A stretch of 64,000 nucleotides of DNA from Desulfovirgula sp. (GTDB lineage Bacteria > Bacillota > Desulfotomaculia > Desulfotomaculales > Desulfovirgulaceae), in the NCBI GenBank assembly GCA_020725525.1, contig DYEX01000121.1, forward strand, positions 1 through 64,000, read 5' to 3'. Positions 9,266-17,237 of the stretch are shown piece after piece (positions within the stretch are counted from its first letter, which is position 1; each line of letters begins with the position of its first letter). The notes below the pieces were generated by a model, which saw only the letters and a program-made list of their open reading frames with translations, made no database searches and was not told the origin of the DNA. The translations under genes and the position numbers were made by a program.

Positions 9266-10279
9266 CTACACCTTTCCTACTTTAAAGAATTTTGAGTAGT
9301 TTGGAGACCATTGTGAGATAACGCTCTGAACCTGGGGATGTTCATTTATAGATTCAACAGTCTCAACCATGGATAAAAGATTATGAAGCACGCGTTTATC
9401 GCGGCTCTTGGAGATCTCGCGGAAATCCCGACAGAAAGGGCACTCGTGACCTGTCAAATCTTTCAACTGTAGAAAGGCATCTTCATTGAGAGCTCCGTTA
9501 CCTTTCTCGATCCTCCTGAATGATACATTGTAAGCACGTGTAAATGGAAAATAGATGTTTCCGTATGCGGCAGCCTTAATCCATCCACTACTGTCGAAAG
9601 AAGCAACTCCCATCTTGCTGAGTATGTAGGCGGTTGGAGGATTCCCAACCCCAAAAGTGTGTAATCGAATTTCCGGATAGTGACGACGGATAAAGGCGAT
9701 GCTCTCAAGGGATCTCTCATCAAGAATATTGACACCCGAATCAGAGCCTCGTGTTCCGAAGCTGCCAAATCCTAACTGCTTTATCCCCAATCGCTTGTAG
9801 TTCTCCAGGCAGTAGTGTACTTCGTCCAGGCTTCTCCCCTGAACTACCCCGATGGTCTTCTCTCTCAAATGGGAAGGCAGCTCCCAATAGAACTGACGCC
9901 CGCATTCAACAGTCAGGCGAACCTTCTGCTGTACCTGTTCGGGACTATCTAAGCTAGTAGGCGGGTAATCCGGGAGAACGTAATAATCCGCCCAGTCATT
10001 TTCCTGGTAAAAACGGAGCAGATGATTGTAAAGTGCATGGTAACCAATAACACCCTTCTGCACCTGATAGCCACCGGAATCAAAATAAAGATTCCTTATC
10101 GTACCATCTTCTTTTAGTTTCTTGACCAAGCGAATTGTTTCCGATCTTGAGAAGAGGGGGCTTATGAGAACATTATCAAAAGGCTTTAGGGTTACATTTT
10201 GGTATTTCAGTTCACAAAGCAACATTCTCAAATCTCTAGGTGCGATGCTTAATGTACATACAAACCTGAGGTTTACCAT
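9266..10279 (-). CDS. TGT-like base transglycosylase (DpdA-like)
   Basis: A 337-residue tRNA-guanine-transglycosylase fold. FDSGGYQV (Asp67) matches the TGT DSGGFQ substrate motif. VVQG at about 145 matches the TGT VQGG loop. GVGNPP and SFDSSGW (Asp229) match the region carrying the nucleophilic Asp. The C-terminal zinc site is reduced to CPFC (Cys280, Cys283) and His299 in an HNLL context. True TGTs have CxCxxC-H and are longer. The family exchanges guanine for a 7-deazaguanine base in tRNA, or, for DpdA and phage relatives, in DNA. Its place inside a PglZ/BrxC/HerA operon argues for DNA as substrate (inference). No preQ0 synthesis genes are in the window. Its ATG overlaps the stop of the acetyltransferase gene (TAATG). 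Confidence 0.82.
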   Translation of the reverse strand: MVNLRFVCTLSIAPRDLRMLLCELKYQNVTLKPFDNVLISPLFSRSETIRLVKKLKEDGTIRNLYFDSGGYQVQKGVIGYHALYNHLLRFYQENDWADYYVLPDYPPTSLDSPEQVQQKVRLTVECGRQFYWELPSHLREKTIGVVQGRSLDEVHYCLENYKRLGIKQLGFGSFGTRGSDSGVNILDERSLESIAFIRRHYPEIRLHTFGVGNPPTAYILSKMGVASFDSSGWIKAAAYGNIYFPFTRAYNVSFRRIEKGNGALNEDAFLQLKDLTGHECPFCRDFREISKSRDKRVLHNLLSMVETVESINEHPQVQSVISQWSPNYSKFFKVGKV

Positions 10280-10746
10280 TACAACTGCAACCTCCAGACG
10301 TTCAACTCACGCCTCTTTCCCTTCTCTACCCGAACCAACTCAAAGCCTAGTGCAGAGTAAAAATGATTAGCGGGCAAATTAACAGGACACTTCAGTTTGA
10401 TATCTAACTGGTTATGCTGGCGGGCGTGCTCGATGAGCCTATAGATCAAAGCCCTACCGATGCCTTGTCGCTTAATGTGGTTTGCCACGGCAATTTCATA
10501 AAGAGTAGTAGTCTTGTCACGACGATGTCGAAAACGAACAAATCCAACTACAACGCCGTCAACCTTGGCAACAAGAAGCCACCCTTTATCTACTGCCTCA
10601 TAAAATGCAACCCTGGGAATGAATCCAAAATCAACTCGATGCCTGTCCGCGATTTCCTTAACGGCAATGACGTCCCGCTCTTCGGCTGGTGAAATATGAA
10701 GAAAACCTTTCGTCTCCACGGTTAGAACCTGCCTATTAATAACCAC
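10279..10746 (-). CDS. GNAT-family N-acetyltransferase
   Basis: A GNAT acetyltransferase of about 155 residues. It shows the acetyl-CoA-binding core RQGIGRALIYRLIEHA (motif A, R/Q-x-x-G-x-G/A), the preceding beta-strand LYEIAV, and the late NHFYSALGFELVR motif. GTG at 10746 is preferred because AAGGTG lies 6 bases upstream. An in-frame ATG at 10776 would place the start inside a tetranucleotide repeat. It is the first gene of the operon and is translationally coupled to the transglycosylase. GNATs acetylate amines; a substrate on a modified base, protein or small molecule cannot be told from sequence. Confidence 0.82.
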   Translation of the reverse strand: MVINRQVLTVETKGFLHISPAEERDVIAVKEIADRHRVDFGFIPRVAFYEAVDKGWLLVAKVDGVVVGFVRFRHRRDKTTTLYEIAVANHIKRQGIGRALIYRLIEHARQHNQLDIKLKCPVNLPANHFYSALGFELVRVEKGKRRELNVWRLQL

Positions 10747-10760
10747 GCCTGTCACCTTAC

Positions 10761-10788
10761 ACATACATACATACATACTTACTTACTT
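10761..10788 (-). repeat. Tetranucleotide repeat tract at the operon's 5' end
   Basis: On the minus strand three AAGT units are followed by four ATGT units (28 bp), then GTAAGGTG and the likely GTG start. The tract therefore lies between any promoter and the RBS of the first gene, and it overlaps the alternative ATG starts. Unit gain or loss would change leader length, and would change frame for an ATG start inside it. Confidence 0.85.
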
Positions 10789-11465
10789 AATTCTATTTCG
10801 ACCCATTGGACAACTTTTCCTGCTTTGGCAATAAGGAAAATTGACATATGCTTATATTCTAATGGTTCCACAAGTGCCTAATTATAGTTAAAATCATTTC
10901 ACTACAATTCATAGATACAATCGCTAAACCCATATTAAAACCAAAACCCAGTCCCCAATCCCAGAAAATAATGGAAACTGCCAGACTGTTGGAAATAGCT
11001 TGCGTTTAGATTATCTAATAGCAGCAGCTAGCTGGTATCCATTGCCACCTCATCCTTCATGTTACCAGCATTTCAGGCAAAAAAGGGCAGACTAACCTAT
11101 CATCAGTTATATTGAAACTTTGACCTTATTAGTTGTGGATAACTTCGCCGCCGCTCCTTTTATCGTGTTCAGAGTTATGTTTACCCATCTCTTGACATTC
11201 ACTGCCAAAGCGGTAAGGAAGGCCTGGAGGCGACTTTTTCGGTCCCTCAGTACCGGACGCGGCGCAAACCATGATGACGAACCATTTCATTGCCCTTACC
11301 CTCTATAAGGGCAGCGCCAGAAAACCTGGATGATGGGTATCATAGCCAATTCGACAAAACTTAGCCAAAATCCTGCTAAAACGGAAAAAATCAAGAAAAT
11401 CGCTCCTTTGATGATATATTGATCCAGTTTCGGAAGTGTATCCCCACCATGATTGAGGGTGATTC
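10789..11465. other. Gene-poor junction between accessory island and core genes
   Basis: I find no convincing gene here. The left part (to about 11,130) is AT-rich and probably carries the promoter of the minus-strand island operon; TAGAAT on the minus strand near 10,790-10,797 is a possible -10 box without a good -35. The right part (about 11,140-11,310) is more GC-rich and holds a short plus-strand frame of 62 codons with no recognisable motif, perhaps decayed mobile DNA. Confidence 0.5.
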
Positions 11466-11466
11466 T

Positions 11467-11505
11467 ATAAAAAAAACAGGGCGAGGTTCCATCCGTTCCT
11501 CGCCC
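11467..11505 (-). terminator. Rho-independent terminator of glmS
   Basis: An 8-bp perfect stem (GGGCGAGG at 11498-11505 on the minus strand, CCTCGCCC at 11479-11486) with an 11-base loop is followed by TGTTTTTTTT. It lies about 107 bases past the glmS stop. Confidence 0.9.
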
Positions 11506-11612
11506 ATGCCTATTTCAATTCAGTTTACCACTTTATTATCCGGTTCACGACTTATACTCAGTTCAAAACTTTATTCCATCGAAACATTAATTCTTCAACT
11601 TTCCCCCGCCCC

Positions 11613-13442
11613 CTACTCCACCGTCACGCTCTTGGCCAGGTTGCGGGGCTGGTCCACGTCGCAGCCCCTGAATACGGCCATCTGGTAGGCCAGGAGCTGC
11701 AGGGGGATCACGGCCAGCACGGGGGCCAGGACGGGGTTGGTGGGCGGGATGTAGAGCACGTGATCTGCCACCTTTTCCAGTTCCTTCTGCCCCTCCATGG
11801 CCAGGGCGATTACCGTGGCGTCCCGGGCTTTCACCTCTTTGATATTGCTTAAGGTCTTTTCAAAGAGGTTTTTTTGTGTGGCCAGGGCGACCACCGGCAC
11901 GCCCTTTTCAATCAGGGCCAGGGTGCCGTGCTTCAATTCCCCGGCGGCGTAGGCTTCTGCGTGTATATAGGAGATCTCCTTCAGCTTCAGGGAACCTTCC
12001 AGGGCCACGGCGTGGTCCAGGCCCCGGCCGATGAAGAAGACATCCTCGGCCCTGCCGTAAATCCGGGCGAGATCCTTGATCAGGTGGCCGTTGCCCAGGA
12101 TCAGTTCCGCCCGGCTGTCCAGCTGTTTTAATTCTTTAATGATCGCCCGCCTTTCCTCAAGGGTAATGGTGCCCCGTACCGTGGCCAGGTGCAGGGCAAT
12201 CAGGTACATGGCCACCAGCTGGGTGGTATAGGCTTTGGTGGAGGCCACGGCTATCTCGGGGCCGGCCCAGGTATAGAGCACGTGGTCGGCTTCCCGGGCA
12301 ATGGAGCTGTCCACCACGTTGGTCACGGCCAGGACCGGTGCACCCAGACGCCTGGCTTCCCTCAAGGCGGCCAGGGTATCGGCGGTCTCCCCCGACTGGC
12401 TGATTACTATCACCAGCGTATCTTCATCAATAAGAGGCTGGCGGTAGCGGAATTCCGAAGCGATATCTACCTCCACCGGTACGCGGGCCAGCTGTTCGAT
12501 TACATACTTGCCCACCAGGCCGGCGTGGTAGGCGGTGCCGCAGGCGGTGATAAAGATTTTACGCAGGTTCTTTAGCTTCCCGTCATCAAGCTCCAGTTCC
12601 TTGAGCACCACCGCCGAATCGTCACCGGCCAGGCGGCCCTTCAAGGTATCCCGCAGGGCCCGGGGCTGCTCGTGGATCTCCTTCAGCATAAAGTGGGCAA
12701 AACCGTTCTTTTCGGCCTGGGCCGCTTCCCACTTCACCTCAAAGACCCGTTTCTCCACCGGCTCCCCGCACCGGTTAAAAATCCTCACTTCTTCCGGTGT
12801 CAGTACGGCCATCTCGCCGTCGTCCAGGATGTATGTGCGCCGGGTATGGGCCAGCAGGGCGGGGATATCGGAAGCCAGGAAGTTTTCACCCTGGCCCAGG
12901 CCCACCACCAGGGGGCTGTCCTGACGCACGGCCACCAGCTTATCCGGCTCGCCGGCGGCCAGCACCACCATGGCGTAAGAGCCCCGGATGCGCTCCACCA
13001 CCCGGCGCACCGCCTCTACCAGGTCCCCCTGGTAAAAGTGTTCCACCAGGTGGGGCAGCACCTCCGTATCCGTTTCGGAAGTAAACCGGTGACCTCGGGA
13101 AGCCAGCCATTCCCTTAATTCCAGGTAGTTCTCAATAATCCCGTTGTGCACCACGGCAAAACGTCCGGAACAATCAATGTGGGGGTGGGCATTGGTATCC
13201 GAAGGGCGGCCGTGGGTGGCCCAGCGGGTGTGCCCGATACCGGTATGCGCCTGCCCGTTATGACCCTGCAGCATTTCCGCCAGGCCGGCCAGCTTGCCCG
13301 CCCGCCTGTATACTTCAATAACCCCGTTTTCCAGAACGGCAATGCCGGCCGAATCGTAACCGCGGTATTCCAGCCTGGCCAGCCCGCCGAGAAGTATGGG
13401 TACGGCCCGCCGGGGGCCGGTATAGCCAACGATGCCACACAT
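11613..13442 (-). CDS. glmS: Glutamine--fructose-6-phosphate aminotransferase
   Basis: Makes glucosamine-6-phosphate from fructose-6-phosphate and glutamine, the first committed step to UDP-GlcNAc for cell wall. The protein begins MCGIVGY, giving the N-terminal Cys nucleophile of class II glutamine amidotransferases after Met removal. HTRWATHG and the GDNGSHIHN-region equivalent follow, then two SIS sugar-isomerase domains (TACGTAYHAG, SQSGETADT, STKAYTTQ) and the C-terminal LAKSVTVE. About 609 residues, the normal length. ATG 13442 has GGAGG 8 bases upstream; an upstream in-frame start would mask the catalytic Cys. A glmS ribozyme precedes it and glmM lies upstream. Confidence 0.98.
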   Translation of the reverse strand: MCGIVGYTGPRRAVPILLGGLARLEYRGYDSAGIAVLENGVIEVYRRAGKLAGLAEMLQGHNGQAHTGIGHTRWATHGRPSDTNAHPHIDCSGRFAVVHNGIIENYLELREWLASRGHRFTSETDTEVLPHLVEHFYQGDLVEAVRRVVERIRGSYAMVVLAAGEPDKLVAVRQDSPLVVGLGQGENFLASDIPALLAHTRRTYILDDGEMAVLTPEEVRIFNRCGEPVEKRVFEVKWEAAQAEKNGFAHFMLKEIHEQPRALRDTLKGRLAGDDSAVVLKELELDDGKLKNLRKIFITACGTAYHAGLVGKYVIEQLARVPVEVDIASEFRYRQPLIDEDTLVIVISQSGETADTLAALREARRLGAPVLAVTNVVDSSIAREADHVLYTWAGPEIAVASTKAYTTQLVAMYLIALHLATVRGTITLEERRAIIKELKQLDSRAELILGNGHLIKDLARIYGRAEDVFFIGRGLDHAVALEGSLKLKEISYIHAEAYAAGELKHGTLALIEKGVPVVALATQKNLFEKTLSNIKEVKARDATVIALAMEGQKELEKVADHVLYIPPTNPVLAPVLAVIPLQLLAYQMAVFRGCDVDQPRNLAKSVTVE

Positions 13443-13574
13443 ATCGAAAACCTCCAGCAAAAAGGTTTTAGTCTAATAATTAGAAATGCCGGGGCACAGA
13501 AAGGCCTCCGGCAAAGAAAGGGGCTTTTGTAAAAAGAAGGAACGGGGGTAATTTCGTAGAACGGCCTCCTACCC

Positions 13575-13748
13575 TTATGCCACCGGACACCCTTTGTCCC
13601 GGCCGTTGCCGGCCGGTTTTGTAGTGTCGTTCACGGTCGTGGCCAACCGGGGAGCACCCGCCGAAAACTTCGATAAACTCCCTCCTCGTCAACCCGGAAC
13701 ACCCGTTAAATCAACTGGCTAACCGGCAATTTCCGGGTTCTGGCGCTT
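13575..13748 (-). ncRNA. glmS: glmS ribozyme-riboswitch
   Basis: Reading the minus strand, the conserved core starts with AGCGCCAGAAC at 13747 and continues with GTTGACGAGGAGGGAG, TTTATCGAAG, TTCGGCGGGTGCTCCCCGG and a GC-rich hairpin (CCGGCCGGCAACGGCCGG) followed by GACAAAGGG. These match the P1, P2, P2.1/P2.2 and P4 elements of the GlcN6P-activated self-cleaving RNA. Cleavage should fall between A 13747 and G 13746. It ends about 130 bases before the glmS start. Elevated GlcN6P would cleave the leader and lower glmS expression. The 3' limit is approximate. Confidence 0.95.
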
Positions 13749-13793
13749 TAATTTTCAGTTGTCCCGAAAGATTAGCGCTTCCCACCCCCTTTC

Positions 13794-13815
13794 AAAAAAT
13801 CCTCGTTTAAGAGGA
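13794..13815 (-). terminator. Short terminator overlapping the glmM stop
   Basis: On the minus strand TCCTC-TTAAAC-GAGGA is followed by TTTTTT. The 5-bp stem overlaps the last glmM codons and separates glmM from the glmS ribozyme leader. The stem is short, so partial read-through is likely. Confidence 0.55.
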
Positions 13816-15144
13816 CACCTTGCGGATTACGTCCACCAGCTCGTCAACAATGGACCGCAGGAGGTCCATATCCCGGCCCTCAACCATCACCCGCACCAGG
13901 GGTTCGGTGCCCGAAGGGCGCACCAGGATGCGCCCCTGCCCGGCCAAGCGTTCTTCCTGTTCCCGGATGGCCCGGGCCAGTACGGGGCTGTTCATCACCT
14001 TTTCCTTATCGGCCACCCGGACGTTTTCCAGCAGCTGCGGCAGCTTCTCCATCTGGGCGGCCAGTTCCTGCAGGGTTGCCCCCGTTTCCCGGACCACCTG
14101 CAGGAGCTGCAGGGCGGTTAAAATGCCGTCCCCGGTGGTGTTGTAATCCAGCATGATGATGTGCCCGCTCTGCTCCCCGCCAAAGGTGGCTCCCAAACGC
14201 AGCAGTTCCTCCAGGACGTAACGGTCCCCAACCCGGGTTTTCAGCACCCGGATGCCGCTCTGCCCCAGGGCCAGGTCCAGCCCCAGGTTGCTCATCACCG
14301 TGGCCACCACCGTATTTTTGGCCAGCCGGCCCTTCTTCTGGAGGGCCCGGGCCAGGATAACCATAATCTGGTCGCCGTCCACCGGGTTGCCCCGGCCGTC
14401 CACGGCGATTACCCGGTCGGCATCCCCGTCATGGGCCAGCCCCAGGTGGGCACCGTGCTCCAGCACCGCCTCCTGCAGGGCGGCCGGGTGGGTGGAGCCG
14501 CAGCCGGCATTGATATTGACCCCGTCGGGGGTGTTGAATATGGGGATGACTTCCGCACCCAGTTCCGCCAGCACCCGGGGGGCAACCCGGGAGGCGGCCC
14601 CGTTGGCGCAGTCCACCACCACCTTCAAACCGGAAAAGTCACATGATACGGTATCCTTTAAAAAGGCCACGTAACGGTCCACCGCATCGACTACCGGGTA
14701 GGCACGGCCCACCCCCGCCCCCACGGGAGCGGGAATGCGGTCGGGATGGGAAACCAGCTGCTCGATTTCCTCTTCCATCCCGTCGGACAGCTTGTAGCCG
14801 CTGGCTCCGAAAAACTTGATCCCGTTGTCGTCCATGGGATTGTGGGAAGCAGATATGACCACTCCCCCGGCGGCACCCAGGGCCCTGGTGAGGTAGGCAA
14901 TGGACGCGGTGGGCATAACCCCCACCTTGAGGACATTGACCCCGGCCGAACATATCCCGGCCGTGAGGGCGGCCTCCAGCATGTCGGAGGAAATGCGGGT
15001 ATCCCAGCCGACCACCAGGCTTGCCCCCGGCAGGCCCCGGGAAAGGACGTAAGCCCCCGCCCGGCCCAGCTTTAAGGCCAGTTCCGGGGTAAGCTCCCGG
15101 TTGGCTACCCCCCGGACGCCGTCGGTACCAAATATTGCTCCCAT
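13807..15144 (-). CDS. glmM: Phosphoglucosamine mutase
   Basis: Interconverts glucosamine-6-phosphate and glucosamine-1-phosphate, the step after GlmS. The N-terminus [15 protein letters not shown] is the GlmM signature, the phosphoserine loop is [14 protein letters not shown], the metal loop is DGDADR, and the phosphate-binding C-terminal loop is [12 protein letters not shown]. About 445 residues, normal size. ATG 15144 is chosen because AAAGGAG lies 9 bases upstream; the TTG two codons earlier is too close to that RBS. It has its own consensus promoter about 50 bases upstream. Confidence 0.97.
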   Translation of the reverse strand: MGAIFGTDGVRGVANRELTPELALKLGRAGAYVLSRGLPGASLVVGWDTRISSDMLEAALTAGICSAGVNVLKVGVMPTASIAYLTRALGAAGGVVISASHNPMDDNGIKFFGASGYKLSDGMEEEIEQLVSHPDRIPAPVGAGVGRAYPVVDAVDRYVAFLKDTVSCDFSGLKVVVDCANGAASRVAPRVLAELGAEVIPIFNTPDGVNINAGCGSTHPAALQEAVLEHGAHLGLAHDGDADRVIAVDGRGNPVDGDQIMVILARALQKKGRLAKNTVVATVMSNLGLDLALGQSGIRVLKTRVGDRYVLEELLRLGATFGGEQSGHIIMLDYNTTGDGILTALQLLQVVRETGATLQELAAQMEKLPQLLENVRVADKEKVMNSPVLARAIREQEERLAGQGRILVRPSGTEPLVRVMVEGRDMDLLRSIVDELVDVIRKVSS

Positions 15145-15194
15145 GGTCAAAGTCTCCTTTCACGCTCGACAGAGATCACGTCCAAACACTGATT

Positions 15195-15223
15195 ATTATA
15201 CCTACAGCCACCGAAGAGGTCAA
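15195..15223 (-). promoter_or_regulatory. Sigma-A promoter for glmM
   Basis: Minus strand -35 TTGACC (15218-15223) and perfect -10 TATAAT (15195-15200) are separated by 17 bases. Transcription would start about 40-45 bases before glmM. Confidence 0.85.
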
Positions 15224-15329
15224 TTTATTGTCAAAAAGTCTGAGTTCACTAAACTATAATATGATGAGGGATGATTTCCGGCCAGTATCACGCCCCTGGT
15301 AAAAAATCTCTATGGGCACCACCCGTTTT

Positions 15330-16277
15330 TCATGTCTGGTTTTGTTCTTCCGGCGGCGTTCTTTCAGGAGGGTTTTCCGGCAAGGGGGAAAGGCGTACCG
15401 TAACCTGGACCTGCTCGGGACGCATGACCACCCCGTTCCCGGGAGCAACCAGGCCAACCCTTCGTACCACGTCCTGGCTGACCCCGCTGATATCCACCGG
15501 GACAGTGTTTACCCTTTGGACACCTTCCAGTACCGGCGCCGGTGCCGATACCTGGATCACACCGGGCTCCACCCTTACCTCCTCCACCCGGTAACCCGCC
15601 GCGGGCGTTCCCCTTACCTGGGGCTCCACCGGCACTTCCTTCACCGGCATGGCCAGAACGGGAACGGTTACCCTTACCGCAGGAGGAATAACGCTGACTC
15701 CCCGGGGCAGGCCGGTGAAAGATGCCGGCTTTTCCACCGTTGCATTGACACCCTGGACGTCAATCGGCACCGTCACCCGGGAAATGGGATTGACCAGCCG
15801 CTCCGGTCCTTTCAAATGCACCAGCGGCGGATCCACAGTGGCGGCCATAACACTATAGCCGGCCGCAGGTTCCCCCCTGATGGTTACCTCCACCGGTACT
15901 TCCTTTTCCACTATCCTGTCCACCTGCACCCGCACCCGGGAGGGAGATAGCTGGATCACCCTTATACCGGGGGGTGAATTTACATTTACAGGAAGGTCGT
16001 TTTCTCCCGGGGTGATGGCGGAAAGGTCCACCACGGCCTGAAAATCGCCGGGAGAAAGAGTGGTCAGCTGGCCCCGGCTGCCCTGGGCCCGCACATTTAC
16101 TGTTGACGGCAGCCCGGTCACCAGGTAACCGTCGGGCATCCCCCGCCCTTGCAGGGAAACATTAAACAGGCGCTCGTCCAGAGGGTTTTGTTCATTGGTC
16201 ACGTAAACCCACAGGATCAGGGCCATTAACAGCGACAGGATTTGCAGGGAAAGATTGCGCCAGTTTAAACGGGGCAA
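15330..16277 (-). CDS. cdaR: YbbR-domain protein, regulator of CdaA
   Basis: An extracytoplasmic membrane-anchored protein that binds and modulates the diadenylate cyclase CdaA. It has one N-terminal transmembrane helix (about residues 9-27, LSLQILSLLMALILWVYVT), then successive YbbR repeats of about 80-90 residues marked by LPSTVNVRAQG, SRVRVQVDRI, PVEVTIRGEP, VPVDIQGV and VPVDISGV segments, and a Pro/Glu-rich tail. Start TTG 16277 has GGAGGTG upstream. It follows cdaA by 21 bases, the conserved order cdaA-cdaR-glmM. Confidence 0.93.
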   Translation of the reverse strand: MPRLNWRNLSLQILSLLMALILWVYVTNEQNPLDERLFNVSLQGRGMPDGYLVTGLPSTVNVRAQGSRGQLTTLSPGDFQAVVDLSAITPGENDLPVNVNSPPGIRVIQLSPSRVRVQVDRIVEKEVPVEVTIRGEPAAGYSVMAATVDPPLVHLKGPERLVNPISRVTVPIDVQGVNATVEKPASFTGLPRGVSVIPPAVRVTVPVLAMPVKEVPVEPQVRGTPAAGYRVEEVRVEPGVIQVSAPAPVLEGVQRVNTVPVDISGVSQDVVRRVGLVAPGNGVVMRPEQVQVTVRLSPLPENPPERTPPEEQNQT

Positions 16278-16298
16278 ACAGGAACACCTCCGGCACTG

Positions 16299-17120
16299 CT
16301 ACTGTTTACGGAACCACAAGAAAGCCAGGGAACGTCCCTTTTGCGGCTCGAATGCCCCGGCCAGCCGGTCGGCCAGGGAAGGTTCGTCCAGGTTTCTGGC
16401 CAGCACACCCTCCACGGCCAGGGAGATGACCCCCGTCTCTTCGGAAACAATCACCGCCAGGGCATCCGAAACTTCCGTAACGCCGATACCCGCCCGGTGG
16501 CGGGTGCCCAATCCCCTGGCCACATCGGGGCTCTCCGTCAGGGGTAACAGGCAGGCCGCCGACGCCACCCGGTCACCCCGGATGATCACCGCTCCGTCAT
16601 GCAAAGGGGTGTTGGGTTCAAAAATATTCAGCAGCAATTCTGCCGTCACCAGGCCGTCTATTTTAATCCCCGTATCGATGTACTCCTCCAGGCCGGTGGT
16701 CCGTTCCAAAACAATCAACGCGCCAATTCGCCGCCGGGATAGAAGACTGGCCGCCCGTACCACCTGGCTGATGGTCCGGGAGTGATCGTCCTCACCCTGA
16801 TGAATGAGTGAGTTGGTAAAAAAGCGGCCTCCCCCTAACTTTTCCAGCGCCCGCCGCAGTTCGGGCTGGAAAACTATGGGCAGGGCCACCACCAGGGCCG
16901 TCATGGCCTGGCGCAGCAGCCAGTGAAAGGTATACAGATGTAACCAGCTGCTTAAAGCCGTAGCTACCAGCAGTACGGCCAGGCCCTTGAGGAGCTGTAC
17001 TGCCCGGGTACCTTTAATTAAAAGAATTAACCGGTACAGAACAAAAGCCACAATCAGAATGTCTATGATACTGGTGAGATTGAAAAGATCCAGGTTCAGG
17101 GCCTTGAGTTGCTCCAGCAA
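16299..17120 (-). CDS. cdaA: Diadenylate cyclase CdaA
   Basis: Makes the second messenger c-di-AMP from two ATP. Three N-terminal membrane helices (within residues 16-90) are followed by the DAC domain with PLHDGAVII (DGA motif) and GTRHRAGIG (RHR motif), both needed for catalysis. 273 residues, normal length. Start TTG 17120 with GGGGGAG 7 bases upstream. A TATAAT on the minus strand at 17180-17185 is a possible -10 box, but no good -35 accompanies it. Linked to cdaR and glmM as in other Bacillota; GlmM is a known binding partner of CdaA. Confidence 0.96.
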   Translation of the reverse strand: MLEQLKALNLDLFNLTSIIDILIVAFVLYRLILLIKGTRAVQLLKGLAVLLVATALSSWLHLYTFHWLLRQAMTALVVALPIVFQPELRRALEKLGGGRFFTNSLIHQGEDDHSRTISQVVRAASLLSRRRIGALIVLERTTGLEEYIDTGIKIDGLVTAELLLNIFEPNTPLHDGAVIIRGDRVASAACLLPLTESPDVARGLGTRHRAGIGVTEVSDALAVIVSEETGVISLAVEGVLARNLDEPSLADRLAGAFEPQKGRSLAFLWFRKQ

Positions 17121-17203
17121 CCCTTATCTCCCCCTTTTTCCATCCCCGAGCACGGTTAGTATGCATTCATTAACATAACATTATAAACCTTTTCCGGTCA
17201 CAA

Positions 17204-17234
17204 ATAAAGGAGCGCCCTGACTCAGGAGCGCCCC
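17204..17234 (-). terminator. Possible terminator after cimA
   Basis: Minus-strand GCGC-TCCTGA-G-TCAGG-GCGC can fold with one bulged base, followed by TCCTTTATTTG. The U tract is poor. It sits between the end of the long ilv-leu operon and cdaA. Confidence 0.4.
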
Positions 17235-17237
17235 AGC

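Noticed and set aside
10841..10864. Plus-strand TTGACA near 10,841 as a promoter
   Set aside because: No -10 box at 16-18 bases and no plus-strand gene follows.
11120..11308. 62-codon plus-strand frame in the junction region
   Set aside because: No motif, no RBS of note; kept only as a possible remnant in the junction.
13480..13692. 70-codon minus-strand frame in front of glmS
   Set aside because: It lies inside the glmS ribozyme; the conserved RNA motifs explain the sequence.
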